Shown: positions 34,706 to 45,169 of the stretch, one piece after another | Layout: the number at the start of each line of letters is the position of its first letter | Numbering within the stretch: position 1 is the stretch's first letter | Assembly: GCA_023150805.1 (NCBI GenBank) | Contig: JAKLKF010000029.1 | Span: 1 to 64,000 of the forward strand | Direction: 5' to 3' | DNA from: Myxococcota bacterium | GTDB taxonomy: Bacteria; Myxococcota_A; UBA796; UBA2385 | DNA length: 64,000 nucleotides | Notes under the pieces: generated by a model | Told to the model about the DNA's origin: nothing | The model's input: only the letters and a program-made list of their open reading frames with translations | The model's database searches: none | Made by a program: the position numbers and the translations under genes

Positions 34706-35302
34706 CTATCGCGTCGGGTCGGGGTCCACGCGGCCGCGCAGCGTGGCCGTCACCCACAGCACCAGGGCCAGCTCCAGCGCCTCGTCCCACACGCGCTCGC
34801 CGCGCAGCAGGATCAGGGGCGGGGTCAGGGCGGCCAGCGCCAGGCCGGTCCATGCGGCGTCCGCGTGGAAGGTGGGGAGGCCCAGCCGGTCGCCCAGCGC
34901 CTGCAGGCGGGAGTCCACCGTCGGCCGCGCGCGCAGGAGCACCAGCGCGACCGGCAGCCAGCGCCACAGCAGATCCGAGCCGGGGATGTTGTGCAGGTTG
35001 GCCTGGCTGGAGCGAGGAGAGCGCGCCTTCAGCCACCCGGGGGTGGCGTAGCCGAGCTGGTGCTGCAGCCAGTCGACCTCCTCCAGGACCAGCAGGGCCG
35101 CCCCCAGCACCAGCCAGGGATCCCTTCGCCAGGCGCCGCGGACGCACAGGGCCGCCAGGAGCACGACGGTGACATGCTCGACGGACCCCTCGGTGTCGTA
35201 CAGCGACAGGCTGCCGGGCACCAGCAGGGGCAGCAGCATGGCGGCGAGCGCGGGCGCGGCCCGCAGCCATGGGCCCAGGGCCGCGCGCTGCGGGGGGCTC
35301 AC
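34706..35302 (-). CDS. Polytopic membrane protein of unknown function
   Basis: 198 residues with about six hydrophobic segments and acidic/His-containing loops (LYDTEGSVEHVTVV, EEVDWLQHQLGY, SQANLHNIPGSD). The family is not recognised; the run of Glu-Glu-Asp and His in the loops resembles small membrane enzymes or channels, but this is speculation. It starts with GTG at 35302, overlapping the stop of the upstream gene (GTGA), so it is co-translated with that secreted protein. A run of GATAGAC at its stop may promote icmF downstream. Confidence 0.65.
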   Translation of the reverse strand: MSPPQRAALGPWLRAAPALAAMLLPLLVPGSLSLYDTEGSVEHVTVVLLAALCVRGAWRRDPWLVLGAALLVLEEVDWLQHQLGYATPGWLKARSPRSSQANLHNIPGSDLLWRWLPVALVLLRARPTVDSRLQALGDRLGLPTFHADAAWTGLALAALTPPLILLRGERVWDEALELALVLWVTATLRGRVDPDPTR

Positions 35303-36033
35303 GGCGGGACCGGCGGTCCCCGCGCTGGCGTGCGAGGGGGCCCGCCCGGGGAGGACCGGGTGGCCTGGGCGCGCGCGAGGATCAGCGGCGGGGCGTCGGG
35401 GTCGGCGAGCAGGCGGAACAAGGCCCGCGGCGCGACCTCGCCCGGTGCCTGGCCGATGGCGGAGATCGCGGCCAGGATGGTGTCCTGCGTGGGGTCGGAC
35501 GAGGTCGGGCGCCGCAGGGTGCCCCGGCCCCAGGTGGCGGGGATCTGCTCCTCTCCAGGCAGGTCGGATGGCCAAAGCGAGACGGTCGACACCGGCGGCA
35601 CCACGCCCAGGGCCGGCGCGTCGGCGGCGACCGGACCGCGGCGCGCGAGCGCCTCCTCCAGCGCCTGGGCCAAGGCCGACACGTCCTTCCCGGGGTGCTC
35701 CACCACCCACCGCGTCGCGGCGGCCGCGCGGACGTGCGCTTCCGCCCGGGGGGGCAGGTGATCCAGCAGATCACCCCGGACGGGTCCCAGCGGCGCGCCG
35801 GGCACCGGCTCGAAGGCGATGGCGACCCATCCGCTGCACATCAAGTCCACGGCCTTCGGCAGCGCGCCGACCCCACGGGCCGCCACCACCCGCTCCGCGG
35901 CGCGGAAGCGGCACTCGTCGCGGCTGCCCAGCGCGGCGTTCAGCGCGGCGGACCGGCAGTCCAGGTCCGTGCAGGCCGGCCACTCGTCCACCGGACCGGG
36001 CCGGGCGCGGGCGAGCAGCAAGGCCAGGAGCAT
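35299..36033 (-). CDS. Secreted protein of unknown function (HEAT-like helical)
   Basis: 244 residues. MLLALLLARARPG opens like a short signal sequence. The rest is helical with repeated ALRRLL/ALLAAAARWVV-like segments and a Cys-rich early part (ACTDLDCRSAAL ... DECRFRAAER), reminiscent of HEAT-like repeats. No catalytic motif is visible. I choose ATG 36033, 5 nt after TATGGC, over ATG 36096, which would overlap the divergent thioesterase start. Its stop overlaps the next gene by GTGA. The function is unknown; the pair with the membrane protein suggests an envelope role. Confidence 0.6.
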   Translation of the reverse strand: MLLALLLARARPGPVDEWPACTDLDCRSAALNAALGSRDECRFRAAERVVAARGVGALPKAVDLMCSGWVAIAFEPVPGAPLGPVRGDLLDHLPPRAEAHVRAAAATRWVVEHPGKDVSALAQALEEALARRGPVAADAPALGVVPPVSTVSLWPSDLPGEEQIPATWGRGTLRRPTSSDPTQDTILAAISAIGQAPGEVAPRALFRLLADPDAPPLILARAQATRSSPGGPPRTPARGPPVPP

Positions 36034-36086
36034 GGCAGGCCATACCCGACCGGTCCGCGATAGGCGACCGCCCCCTGGAGGTGGCG
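36034..36086. promoter_or_regulatory. Divergent promoter region 36034-36086
   Basis: 53 bp. Minus strand TATGGC (fwd 36039-36044) ends 5 nt before the ATG at 36033. Plus strand GATAGGC (about 36059-36065) precedes the thioesterase ribosome site TGGAGG. Confidence 0.45.
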
Positions 36087-36896
36087 ATGCCGACATGGTC
36101 CGAGGTCTGCGTGGTGGACGAGCGGGGCGGCTGCACGCTGCCGGCGGAGTGGGGCCAGGGGCGGGCGGCCTTCGGCGGGCTGGTGGCAGGGCTGGCCCTG
36201 CGCGCCGCCCGCCGTCAGGTGCTCGGGCGGTCGCTGCGGTCCGTGCTGGTGAGCTTCGTCGGGCCGGTGGCGCCGGGCCCGGTCCGGGTCGAGGCGCGCC
36301 TGCTGCGGCAAGGACGGGCGCTCAGCCAGGTGGAGGCCCGCTTGGTCCAGGGCGACCAGGAGTGCGCGGTGCTGCTGGCGGCGTTCGGCGACGGGCGCCA
36401 GACCGGCCTGCCTTCGCTGCCCGGCCCGCCTCCTCCTCCTGCGCCGCTCCCCGAGGCCCTGCCTGCCTTCCCCTTCCTGGCCGGCATCACGCCGGACTTC
36501 ACGCGCTACCTGGACTACCGATGGGTCGGGGAGGGGCTGCCCTTCAGCGGTGGCCCGGTCGCTCGCACCGGCGGCTGGGTCCGCTTCCAGGACCACGCCC
36601 CCGTCGACGAGGCCGGCGCCCTGGGCCTGCTGGACGCCTGGCCCGCCCCCGTCCTGACCCTGCTGACGGCGCCGGCGGCGGCCAGCACGGTGACCTGGAT
36701 GGTGGACCTGGTCCGCCCCTGGCCGGTCGGGGGCGTCGACCCGGCCGCGTGGTGGCGCTTCGAGGGGACGGGCACCGCCGCCGGTGAAGGCTACACCGAC
36801 GTCGACGGCTGGTTGTGGGGGCCCGACGGCGCGCTGGTCGCTACGTCGCGACAGCTCGTGGCGGAGTTCAGCGCGGCGCCTGTCACGATTCGCTGA
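36087..36896 (+). CDS. Acyl-CoA thioesterase (double hot-dog, TesB/4HBT_3-like)
   Basis: 269 residues. Two hot-dog halves are visible: the first with GRAAFGGLVAGLALRAA (the TesB-like G-G-x-x-x-x central helix) and SVLVSFVGPVAPGPVRVEARLLRQGR; the second with RYLDYRWVGE, VDEAGALGLLDAWPAP and VTWMVDLVRPWP. This layout matches acyl-CoA thioesterase II relatives, which hydrolyse acyl-CoA to free acid and CoA in the cytoplasm. Preferred chain length is unknown. The ATG at 36087 follows TGGAGGTGGCG. Nearby IcmF and acetyl-CoA synthetase handle related thioesters, but the genes are separate transcription units. Confidence 0.82.
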   Translation: MPTWSEVCVVDERGGCTLPAEWGQGRAAFGGLVAGLALRAARRQVLGRSLRSVLVSFVGPVAPGPVRVEARLLRQGRALSQVEARLVQGDQECAVLLAAFGDGRQTGLPSLPGPPPPPAPLPEALPAFPFLAGITPDFTRYLDYRWVGEGLPFSGGPVARTGGWVRFQDHAPVDEAGALGLLDAWPAPVLTLLTAPAAASTVTWMVDLVRPWPVGGVDPAAWWRFEGTGTAAGEGYTDVDGWLWGPDGALVATSRQLVAEFSAAPVTIR

Positions 36897-36901
36897 CGGC
36901 T

Positions 36902-36920
36902 GTCGACGAAACTCGTTGAC
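36902..36920. promoter_or_regulatory. Imperfect inverted repeat GTCGACGA-AAC-TCGTTGAC
   Basis: Eight-bp arms with one mismatch, between the thioesterase stop (36896) and the hydrolase start (36953). TAAGTA (36926-36931) just downstream may be a -10 box, so this could be a regulator site. Confidence 0.4.
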
Positions 36921-36952
36921 GCGTGTAAGTAGAGGAGGCCCTCGGAGCCTCC

Positions 36953-38257
36953 ATGCCCGCCACCCAGCCTCGCCGCGCCCTCCGCTCGCCCCAGGCCCTG
37001 CGCGCCCCGACGCCGTCCGCGCGCCCTGCATCCTCGCCCCGCCCGCTGCTGCCGGCGCGCGCCCTGGTGGACGTGCACGAGGCGCGCGCGGTGACACGCA
37101 TCGGCCCGGAGGAGGGCTGCGCGCTGCCGCTGGACGTGGCCTGGCGCGACGTCGAGCGCCTGTACGCGACCGGCCTGCACCCGGCCATCGCCCTGAACGT
37201 CGCCTGGCAGGGGCGCACGGTGCTGGACCGCACCATCGGGCACGTCGAGAACACGCCCCGCGGTCCTACCCGGCACGTCGCCACCCCCGACACGCTCTTC
37301 AACCTGTTCAGCGCCAGCAAGATCGTGACCGCGACCCTGGTGCACGCGCTGGTCGACGACGGGGACCTATCGCTGGACAGCCGCCCGGCGGACTTCGTGC
37401 CGGAGTTCGCCAGCCACGGCAAGGACCGGATCCGCCTGCGCCACCTGCTCAACCACACCGCGGGCATCCCCGACATGCCGGCGGGGCTGGACGTCCCGGC
37501 CTGCCTGCGGGAGGGCCGGGTGCCGCTGCAGCCGGTCTGCGACCTGGTCCCGCAGAGCGCGCCCGGCGAGCGCGTGGCCTACTCGCCGCTGGCGGCGTGG
37601 GTGATCGTGCAGGAGGTGGTGGAGCGGGCGACCGGCCGGCCTCTGGCGCGGCTGCTGCGCGAGCGCCTGCTCGACCCGCTGGGCTTCGCCCACATGGACT
37701 ACGGGGTGCCCGAGGGCCTGGTCGACCAGGTCGCCCGGCACGCGGTCACCGGGCCGCCGGTGCCGGCGATCATGGATCGCATCTTCCGCCGCACGGTGGG
37801 CGTGGACCTGGACACGGCGGTGCCGATCACGAACAGTCCGCGCTTCCTGACGGCGGTGCTGCCCTCGGCCAACGTGATCGGCACGCCGCGCGAGGTGACC
37901 CGCTTCCTGGAGCTCCTGCGCCGGGGGGGCGAGCTGGACGGCGTGCGGGTGCTCTCCGAGCTGGCGGTGCGGCGGGCCACGACCAGCCTGACGCCGCGGC
38001 AGTTCGACGGCACCTTCGGCTTCCCGATGCGCTACGGCCTGGGCTTCATGATGGGCGGGCGCCGCTTCAGCCTGTTCGGCCTGAACACGGCCGGCGCCTT
38101 CGGCCACCTGGGTCTGTCCACCGTGGTGGTGTTCACCGACCCGCACCGGGACCTGACGGTGACCTTCCTGAACACCGGCAAGCCGATGATGGACCTGGGC
38201 ATGGTGCGCTGGTACCAGGTGCTCCAGCGCATCGCCAGCATGGTGCCGCGGCGGTAG
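36953..38257 (+). CDS. Beta-lactamase-family serine hydrolase (EstB/class C-like)
   Basis: 434 residues. The active-site motifs are SASK (Ser120, Lys123), the tyrosine motif YSPLAAW (Y-x-x), and a late HLG in FGHLGLS, as in class-C-like esterases and D-peptidases (EstB, DD-peptidase). There is no clear signal peptide: residues 1-45 are Arg/Pro/Ala-rich, so it may be cytoplasmic or exported in another way. Likely an esterase or transesterase acting on small esters; a true beta-lactamase is less likely because the SDN-like motif is YSP. The ATG at 36953 follows CTCGGAGCCTCC. A hairpin (38260-38280) follows the stop. Confidence 0.87.
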   Translation: MPATQPRRALRSPQALRAPTPSARPASSPRPLLPARALVDVHEARAVTRIGPEEGCALPLDVAWRDVERLYATGLHPAIALNVAWQGRTVLDRTIGHVENTPRGPTRHVATPDTLFNLFSASKIVTATLVHALVDDGDLSLDSRPADFVPEFASHGKDRIRLRHLLNHTAGIPDMPAGLDVPACLREGRVPLQPVCDLVPQSAPGERVAYSPLAAWVIVQEVVERATGRPLARLLRERLLDPLGFAHMDYGVPEGLVDQVARHAVTGPPVPAIMDRIFRRTVGVDLDTAVPITNSPRFLTAVLPSANVIGTPREVTRFLELLRRGGELDGVRVLSELAVRRATTSLTPRQFDGTFGFPMRYGLGFMMGGRRFSLFGLNTAGAFGHLGLSTVVVFTDPHRDLTVTFLNTGKPMMDLGMVRWYQVLQRIASMVPRR

Positions 38258-38259
38258 CG

Positions 38260-38280
38260 GCCGGCTGGCGGGGCGCCGGC
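38260..38280. terminator. Hairpin GCCGGC-N9-GCCGGC between convergent genes
   Basis: Six-bp self-complementary arms just after the hydrolase stop and before the convergent gene ending at 38291. No T-run follows. Confidence 0.35.
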
Positions 38281-38290
38281 GACCCGGGGG

Positions 38291-38803
38291 CTACCGGGGC
38301 AGGCTGTTGTCCAGCTTGACCAGGGCCTCGGCGTAGCAGGCCTGCCAGCGGGCCTGGATCCGGTTCACGTAGATCTTGCGGAAGGGCTTGGGCGGCAGGT
38401 TGAGCAGGGTGCGCAGCTCGACCTGGGCGCCGGCGTCGGCGGCGCTCACCGTCCAGGTGGTGATGAAGCCCTTGTTTCCGGCGTGGTCGACCGTGACGCG
38501 GCGGCCGGGATCGACCTGGGTGATGGTGCCGGTCAGCTTGCGGCGCCAGGGGCCGACCTTGTAGACGAGCTGGGCGTTGGCGCCCACGCCGACGCTGACG
38601 GAGCCGTGCTCCCACTTCTGCGTGCAGCCGGTCAGCAGCGCCTCTTGCGCCTTCAGGTCGGAGACGACCTCGGTCACGGCGCTGGGGCTGCCGCCGACGG
38701 TGAAGGTCGCGACCACGTCCGCGTTGTGGTCGTCGGGGACCGGCTCGGCGTGGGCGGCGGGGGTCAGCAGCGCGGTGAGCAGGGCGAGCAGGGGCGGGAT
38801 CAT
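38291..38803 (-). CDS. Secreted START/SRPBCC-like protein
   Basis: 170 residues with a cleavable signal peptide (MIPPLLALLTALLTPAAHA, cut after residue 19). The mature part follows the helix-grip layout of polyketide-cyclase/START-type (SRPBCC) proteins: HNADVVATFTVGGSPSAVTEVV, VGPWRRKLTGTITQVDPG, FITTWTVS, and a long C-terminal helix RKIYVNRIQARWQACYAEAL. These proteins bind hydrophobic ligands. Export of such a domain suggests lipid or ligand carriage in the periplasm, which is inference. The ATG at 38803 lies 7 nt after TACCCC on the minus strand, with no strong ribosome site. Confidence 0.72.
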   Translation of the reverse strand: MIPPLLALLTALLTPAAHAEPVPDDHNADVVATFTVGGSPSAVTEVVSDLKAQEALLTGCTQKWEHGSVSVGVGANAQLVYKVGPWRRKLTGTITQVDPGRRVTVDHAGNKGFITTWTVSAADAGAQVELRTLLNLPPKPFRKIYVNRIQARWQACYAEALVKLDNSLPR

Positions 38804-38860
38804 GCCGCCTGGGGTATTCGCGTGGCTCCGCGTCGCCAAGGGCACGCGCCCAGGAGGACC

Positions 38861-39661
38861 GTGCCCGCCCGAGCCTTCCCCCACGACCCCGATCCTGACG
38901 ACCTGCTGCTGCTCGAGGACGAGCTGGTCCAGGCCCTGGTGGGCGCCCGCACCGCCCTGGCCCAGGGGGCTCCGACGGCGACGCTGCACGGCGACCTGGC
39001 CACGGTGGGGCTGGGGCTGGCCTGGCTGTCCTGGTGGCGCGGCCGCCCGGCCTCCCAGGTGGCGATCGCCGCGGCCGACGCGGTGGCGCTGGCCCAGGCC
39101 GGGACCGAGGCCGGCTTCGTGTTCCGGTCGCCCTACGACTACTGGCTGCTGTGCTGCGCGGGGGTCGCCCTGGGCCACCCGGCGGCCCCGGCGCTCTGCC
39201 GCCTGCGGGCCGCGCAGTGGTCGCACACGCCGCGGGGGCGGGTCGAGGGCATGCTGCCGGGGGTGGTGCAGGCCCTGGCCCACGCGCTGGACGGGCAGGG
39301 TCCGCCCGAGGCCCTGCGCGCCGCCCAGGCGACGCTCCGGTCCTGCCTGGACAGCGCCGCGGATCGCGAGGAGGCCCTGCGCTTCGCGCCGACCGTGGGC
39401 GCCCTGGCGGCCGTCTCGGCGGGCGCCGCGGAGGTCTGGCAGGCCGCCTGGCCGGCGCGCCGGGACGCCTGGCAGCGGGAGGCCGAGCGCTTCCCCGCGG
39501 CGCCGATGTTCCTGCTGGACTGGGAGTGGCTGGCGATGTGCCGGCTGGCACTGGGGGCGGGCCTGGCCCTGCCGGCGGAGGACGTCTACCGGCCCCACGC
39601 GCTGCTGGGCGCGGCGGTGGCGGATCCGGGCACCCTGGGCGAGCGCCTGGGACCGCCCTGA
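38861..39661 (+). CDS. Cytoplasmic helical protein of unknown function
   Basis: 266 residues, mainly alpha-helical, no signal or membrane segment. Features: [55 protein letters not shown], and a C-terminal part [21 protein letters not shown]. The repeated helical hairpins and the late LDWEWLAMC resemble immunity-type (Imm49-like) proteins, but the match is too weak to name it. Starts with GTG at 38861, CAGGAGGACC upstream. It is divergent from the START-like gene (57 bp) and 29 bp before acs, so it may share a transcript with acs. Confidence 0.68.
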   Translation: MPARAFPHDPDPDDLLLLEDELVQALVGARTALAQGAPTATLHGDLATVGLGLAWLSWWRGRPASQVAIAAADAVALAQAGTEAGFVFRSPYDYWLLCCAGVALGHPAAPALCRLRAAQWSHTPRGRVEGMLPGVVQALAHALDGQGPPEALRAAQATLRSCLDSAADREEALRFAPTVGALAAVSAGAAEVWQAAWPARRDAWQREAERFPAAPMFLLDWEWLAMCRLALGAGLALPAEDVYRPHALLGAAVADPGTLGERLGPP

Positions 39662-39690
39662 TAGGCTGGGGCCCCCGCGTCGGAGGTCCC

Positions 39691-41625
<1,935 letters not shown>

Positions 41626-41628
41626 CGT

Positions 41629-43539
41629 TCAGGGCGAGGGTGCCCGCGGGCCGCCGCCGCCCTGCGCCGGCAGGTGGGGGAGCTGCGGGCGCACCTCGAC
41701 CACCGCGGGGCGCACCGGCGCGGCGGGCAGGGAGAGCGTCGCCTCGGGCAGCGCGACCAGGAAGGGCAGGCCCTGGCCCCGGCCCGGCGGCGCGGTGCGG
41801 TGCAGGCGCAGCGGGCTGCAGCCACGGTCCAGCTCCACGGCGACGGCGACGGCCTGGACGGCGGGCAGCGCCGCCGGGACCGGCCAGGCATGGCCGCAGG
41901 CGTCGGCGGCGGCCACCGCGGCGTGCAGGTCTCCGGCGCGCCCGTCCACGCCGAGCAGGTAGCGGCCGGCGGGCAGCTCCAGGGCCAGGCCCGGCTCGGG
42001 CTCCTGGGCGCGGGCGCTGCGGCCGGGCCGGGGGCGGTCGTCGCGGGCGCGGGCCAGCGGCAGCTCGCGGCCGGCGAGCAGGTCGAAGGCCAGCAGGGGC
42101 GAGGGATCGGCCAGCAGGACGGTGGCGCCCACCTGCAGGCCGCCGGACGAGGCGCGCGCGGCGCCGGGGGCCCGCTCCAGGCCGCGGGAGCCCCACAGCG
42201 GGGCCAGCAGCAGCGCCTCTCGCGCGTCCGGGTCGTCGGCCCGGCCCTCGACGTCGGGGCTGCCCAGCTCCTGCGCGGCGGCCGCCAGGCCCAGGATCGC
42301 CGCCCGGCGCGCGCGGGTCTGCTCGACCTGCTCGACCTGCTCGGGGGCCGGGCGGGCCAGGGCGCCGATCCCGCCGGTCAGGGCGGCGGCCAGGCACAAG
42401 GGCAGGTGCAGGCGGGGTGGGCAGGCGACGGCGATGGCCAGGGCCAGGCCGACGGCGCCGGGGAGCTGCTGGACGGCGTTGGTGCCGGGGTAGGGCAGGA
42501 CGGGCAGGAAGGTCGCAGCCAGCAGGACCAGGCCGACCTGCGCGGCGCCGCCGCGGGCCAGGGCCAGCCCCACGGCCAGCAACGCGGCCCAGCCTGCCGA
42601 GGGACCGCCGGCCCAGACCTGCCCGGCCCCCAGGGCGATGGGCAGGGCCAGGCCCAGGGCCAGGCGCGGCGCGAGGTGGGGAGACGCGAGCAGCACCAGG
42701 GGCAGCCACAGGACCAGGGCCCGGAGCGGCCAGCCCGGGTCCAGGGCCAGGCCCGCGGTCAGCGCCTGCAGGGCCGCGGCGCCCCCCTCGGGCAGGCCCG
42801 CGCCCGGCCAGGTGAGCTGGTCGAGGTGCGCGTCCAGGCGCGACAGCATGCTGCTGCCCTCGGCGCCGGCCGCCCGCAGCAGGTTGGCCGGGTGCCAGGT
42901 GAAGGCCACACCGGCCGCCGCGGCTGCCGCCGTCGCGAGCGCCGCGCGGGGTGCCCGGTGGCGCCAGGCCAGCGCCAGCATCGGCGCGGCGACCAGGAAG
43001 CCCGGCTCCTTGAACAGACCCGCCGCCAGCAGCAGGCCCAGGCCGGCCAGCGGGACCCGTCCCCTGGCCAGGGCGCGATCGGTCGCCCACAGCGCCCACA
43101 TCCCACAGCACAGCTCGCCGGCGCTGCACAGCCAGGCGTTCCACCAGGGCAGGTCCTGGAAGCCCGGCAGGGCGAGCACCAGGAGGAGCGCGCGCGGGGC
43201 GGCCCCCTCGGGCGGACCCTCCGCCAGCCGGCGGGCGAGCAGCCCCGCCCCCGCCAGGCCGCCCAGCAGCAGGCCCACCAGCGCGGCCCGCGGCCCCCAC
43301 CAGGCGCCGCCGGACAGCGAGGCGCCCGCCCAGGTGGCCAGCAGCGTGAGCGGCCGCACGTGGTCGTGCACGGCGTGGCGCTCGGTCAGCGCGCGCCAGG
43401 GTGCGTCAACGTGCTCCAACACCCAGCGCAGGTTGGTGACGTCGTCGGCGAAGTGCCAGTGGTCGGCGGAGGCGTGGATCTGCAGCCCGGCGACGGCGGC
43501 CGCGAGCAGGAGGGCGGGCAGGGCGCGGACGCCGTTCAT
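41629..43539 (-). CDS. Large polytopic membrane protein, GT-C/PMT-like
   Basis: 636 residues with about 11 membrane segments in residues 1-420. Near the start, HWHFADDVTNLRWVLEH (Asp pair) and RALTERHAVHDHVRPLT fit the first outer loop of GT-C mannosyl/arnT-like transferases. The last ~215 residues form a soluble, Ala/Pro/Arg-rich extracytoplasmic domain with a beta-sandwich-like end. It may transfer a sugar from a polyprenyl carrier; the match is by layout only. The ATG at 43539 has only GACAGAAACC upstream. It is divergent from the Tad genes across 81 bp, and convergent with acs. Confidence 0.65.
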   Translation of the reverse strand: MNGVRALPALLLAAAVAGLQIHASADHWHFADDVTNLRWVLEHVDAPWRALTERHAVHDHVRPLTLLATWAGASLSGGAWWGPRAALVGLLLGGLAGAGLLARRLAEGPPEGAAPRALLLVLALPGFQDLPWWNAWLCSAGELCCGMWALWATDRALARGRVPLAGLGLLLAAGLFKEPGFLVAAPMLALAWRHRAPRAALATAAAAAAGVAFTWHPANLLRAAGAEGSSMLSRLDAHLDQLTWPGAGLPEGGAAALQALTAGLALDPGWPLRALVLWLPLVLLASPHLAPRLALGLALPIALGAGQVWAGGPSAGWAALLAVGLALARGGAAQVGLVLLAATFLPVLPYPGTNAVQQLPGAVGLALAIAVACPPRLHLPLCLAAALTGGIGALARPAPEQVEQVEQTRARRAAILGLAAAAQELGSPDVEGRADDPDAREALLLAPLWGSRGLERAPGAARASSGGLQVGATVLLADPSPLLAFDLLAGRELPLARARDDRPRPGRSARAQEPEPGLALELPAGRYLLGVDGRAGDLHAAVAAADACGHAWPVPAALPAVQAVAVAVELDRGCSPLRLHRTAPPGRGQGLPFLVALPEATLSLPAAPVRPAVVEVRPQLPHLPAQGGGGPRAPSP

Positions 43540-43569
43540 CGGTTTCTGTCGCGGAGGGGGCGGAGAGCC

Positions 43570-43598
43570 TTGCACATGGTGCCGTCGGGGTGAAAGAT
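43570..43598 (+). promoter_or_regulatory. Promoter of the Tad-type genes
   Basis: TTGCAC (43570-43575) and AAAGAT (43593-43598) are separated by 17 bp, a reasonable -35/-10 pair and the best-spaced one in this window. The ribosome site GCAGGAGGTTCCA precedes the ATG at 43621. Confidence 0.5.
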
Positions 43599-43620
43599 CG
43601 GTCTGCGGCAGGAGGTTCCA

Positions 43621-44766
43621 ATGCGTCGAACCCGCTCTACTGACCGCCGTGGCAACGTGCTGGTCATCGCGGCCGTCTCGTTCACGGTGCTGTGTGGCTT
43701 CGCGGCCCTGGTGGTGGACCTGGGCTACGTCGGCGTCGTGGAGGCGCAGCTCCAGACGGCGACCGACGCGGGCGCGCTGGCCGGGGCGAAGCTGCTCGAC
43801 GGCACGGCCGAGGGGCTGACCGCCGCGCGGGCCGCCGCGGTCGCCCTGGTCGCCGAGAACCCCGCCAACGGCGAGACGGTGGTGGTCGACCCCAATCCGT
43901 CGAACCTGCCCGACGGCGACGTCGTGCTGGGCATCTGGGCGGACGGCGCCTTCACGGCCTCGGTGGATCCGCTCCAGGTCAACGCCGTCGCGGTGACCGC
44001 CCGCGACGACGACCTCGTGCCCTTCTTCTCGAAGGTCGCCTTCGGCACGCAGGGCCTCTCCTCCCAGGTCCGCAGCGTCGCGCTGGCCGGGCAGGAGGTC
44101 GGCGCGGGCGAGGTGCCCTGGTACCTGCCCTTCGGGCTGCCCGACTGCCTCTTCGACACCTACAGCGACGAGGGCCTGCAGGACATCAGCTTCGTGCTCA
44201 GCCCGCCGGGCATCGACAACACCGGCTGGGCCTCCATCGGCGAGACCCCGACCGCGAGCTGGGTGCGCGACCACTTCGCCACGATCACGCCCTGCATGCA
44301 GGAGTGGGCCAGCACCGGCGACGTGGAGGAGCCCTGCGCCGAGGCCACCATCGACGACAGCGCCTCCCTCAACAACGGCGAGCAGGCCTCGGGCCTGCAG
44401 TACATCGCCAGCCACATCGGCATCGACGGCATCCCCTGGGACGAGAGCCTGTGGGGCACCCAGCCGGCCCAGCAGCCCAAGAGCGCCATCCCCACGGGCC
44501 AGTACGGCATGACCTACGTCGGTCCCATCCCGGTCTTCGACTCGGGCTCGGCCTACTGCACCGGCAGCGGCGGGAGCTGGAACACCACCGAGGGCATCGA
44601 GTTCTTCGTGTGGGCCGTGCTCTACGACGTGGTCACCAGCGGCGGCGCGGCCCAGAAGACCGTCTACCTGCGCCTGGACCTGGACTCGATCTACGACGTG
44701 GGCGACTGGCCGGGCGGCGGCCACCACGGGGTGACGGCCACGACCCCCCCCGCGCTGGTCCAGTGA
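43621..44766 (+). CDS. TadG-like pilus-associated protein
   Basis: 381 residues. N-terminus RRGNVLVIAAVSFTVLCGFAALVVD matches the TadE/TadG signature: a charged start then one membrane helix (about 12-32), followed by VEAQLQTATDAGALAGAKLL, the hallmark 'Tad' region. The remaining ~300 residues are a large periplasmic domain with a Cys pair and Gly/Ser-rich loops. TadG-like proteins assist Flp/Tad pilus assembly at the inner membrane. It is followed 10 bp later by two TadE-like genes, so the three form one operon. No TadA ATPase, TadB/C platform or Flp pilin gene lies in the window. Confidence 0.82.
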   Translation: MRRTRSTDRRGNVLVIAAVSFTVLCGFAALVVDLGYVGVVEAQLQTATDAGALAGAKLLDGTAEGLTAARAAAVALVAENPANGETVVVDPNPSNLPDGDVVLGIWADGAFTASVDPLQVNAVAVTARDDDLVPFFSKVAFGTQGLSSQVRSVALAGQEVGAGEVPWYLPFGLPDCLFDTYSDEGLQDISFVLSPPGIDNTGWASIGETPTASWVRDHFATITPCMQEWASTGDVEEPCAEATIDDSASLNNGEQASGLQYIASHIGIDGIPWDESLWGTQPAQQPKSAIPTGQYGMTYVGPIPVFDSGSAYCTGSGGSWNTTEGIEFFVWAVLYDVVTSGGAAQKTVYLRLDLDSIYDVGDWPGGGHHGVTATTPPALVQ

Positions 44767-44776
44767 GGAGGTGGTG

Positions 44777-45169
44777 ATGACCCGCACCAACCGTCGCGCC
44801 AACACCGCCATCGAGGTGGCGTTGACCCTTCCGCTGTTCCTGGTGCTGCTGGCCGGCGTGCTCGAGTGGGGGCTCGTGCTCCCGCGTCAGTCCGTGGTCG
44901 AGCACTGCGCCCGCGACGCCGCGCGCGCGGGAGCCCTGACCGAGTCGAGCGACGACCCGACCGGCGCCGCCGCCGCGCGCGCCCGGCAGCGGCTGGCCGA
45001 GGCGGGCTTCGACGTGGACGCCGCGACCGTCACGGCCGTCGTCATGAGCAGCGCCGTGGGGGACCTGGTCTCGGTCGAGATCAGCCTGCCCTACCCGCCG
45101 CTCCTGGGCCTGGTGCCCACCGGCGCCACGCTCGAGGGGACCGGCCGGATGCGCCTGGAGGACCAATGA
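44777..45169 (+). CDS. TadE-like pseudopilin
   Basis: 130 residues. The start TRTNRRANTAIEVALTLPLFLVLLAG has the basic N-end and the glutamate-containing helix found in TadE-like proteins (E at residue 13 of the helix region), with one membrane span. The rest is a small periplasmic domain. GAGGAG lies 6 nt before the ATG at 44777; GTG codons at 44771 and 44774 are less likely starts. Its stop overlaps the next start (ATGA). Role: minor pseudopilin of a Flp/Tad pilus or related machinery. Confidence 0.83.
   Translation: MTRTNRRANTAIEVALTLPLFLVLLAGVLEWGLVLPRQSVVEHCARDAARAGALTESSDDPTGAAAARARQRLAEAGFDVDAATVTAVVMSSAVGDLVSVEISLPYPPLLGLVPTGATLEGTGRMRLEDQ

Noticed and set aside
35303-35710. Longer start (to 35710) for the membrane protein ending at 34706
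   Set aside because: The added part is Gly/Arg/Pro-rich and overlaps the secreted-protein gene on the same strand. The GTGA overlap at 35302 is the likelier start.
31346-35761. A 1471-codon plus-strand frame opposite icmF
   Set aside because: It is antisense to a clear IcmF and encodes a repetitive Val/Gly/Asp-rich sequence with no domains.
39660-39668. TAGGCT as a certain promoter for acs
   Set aside because: Only kept as possible: it immediately follows the stop of the preceding gene, and stop codons are TA-rich by nature, so the match may be chance. The same caution applies to TAGGCT at 29100, GATAGA at 34706 and TATAAT at 53615.
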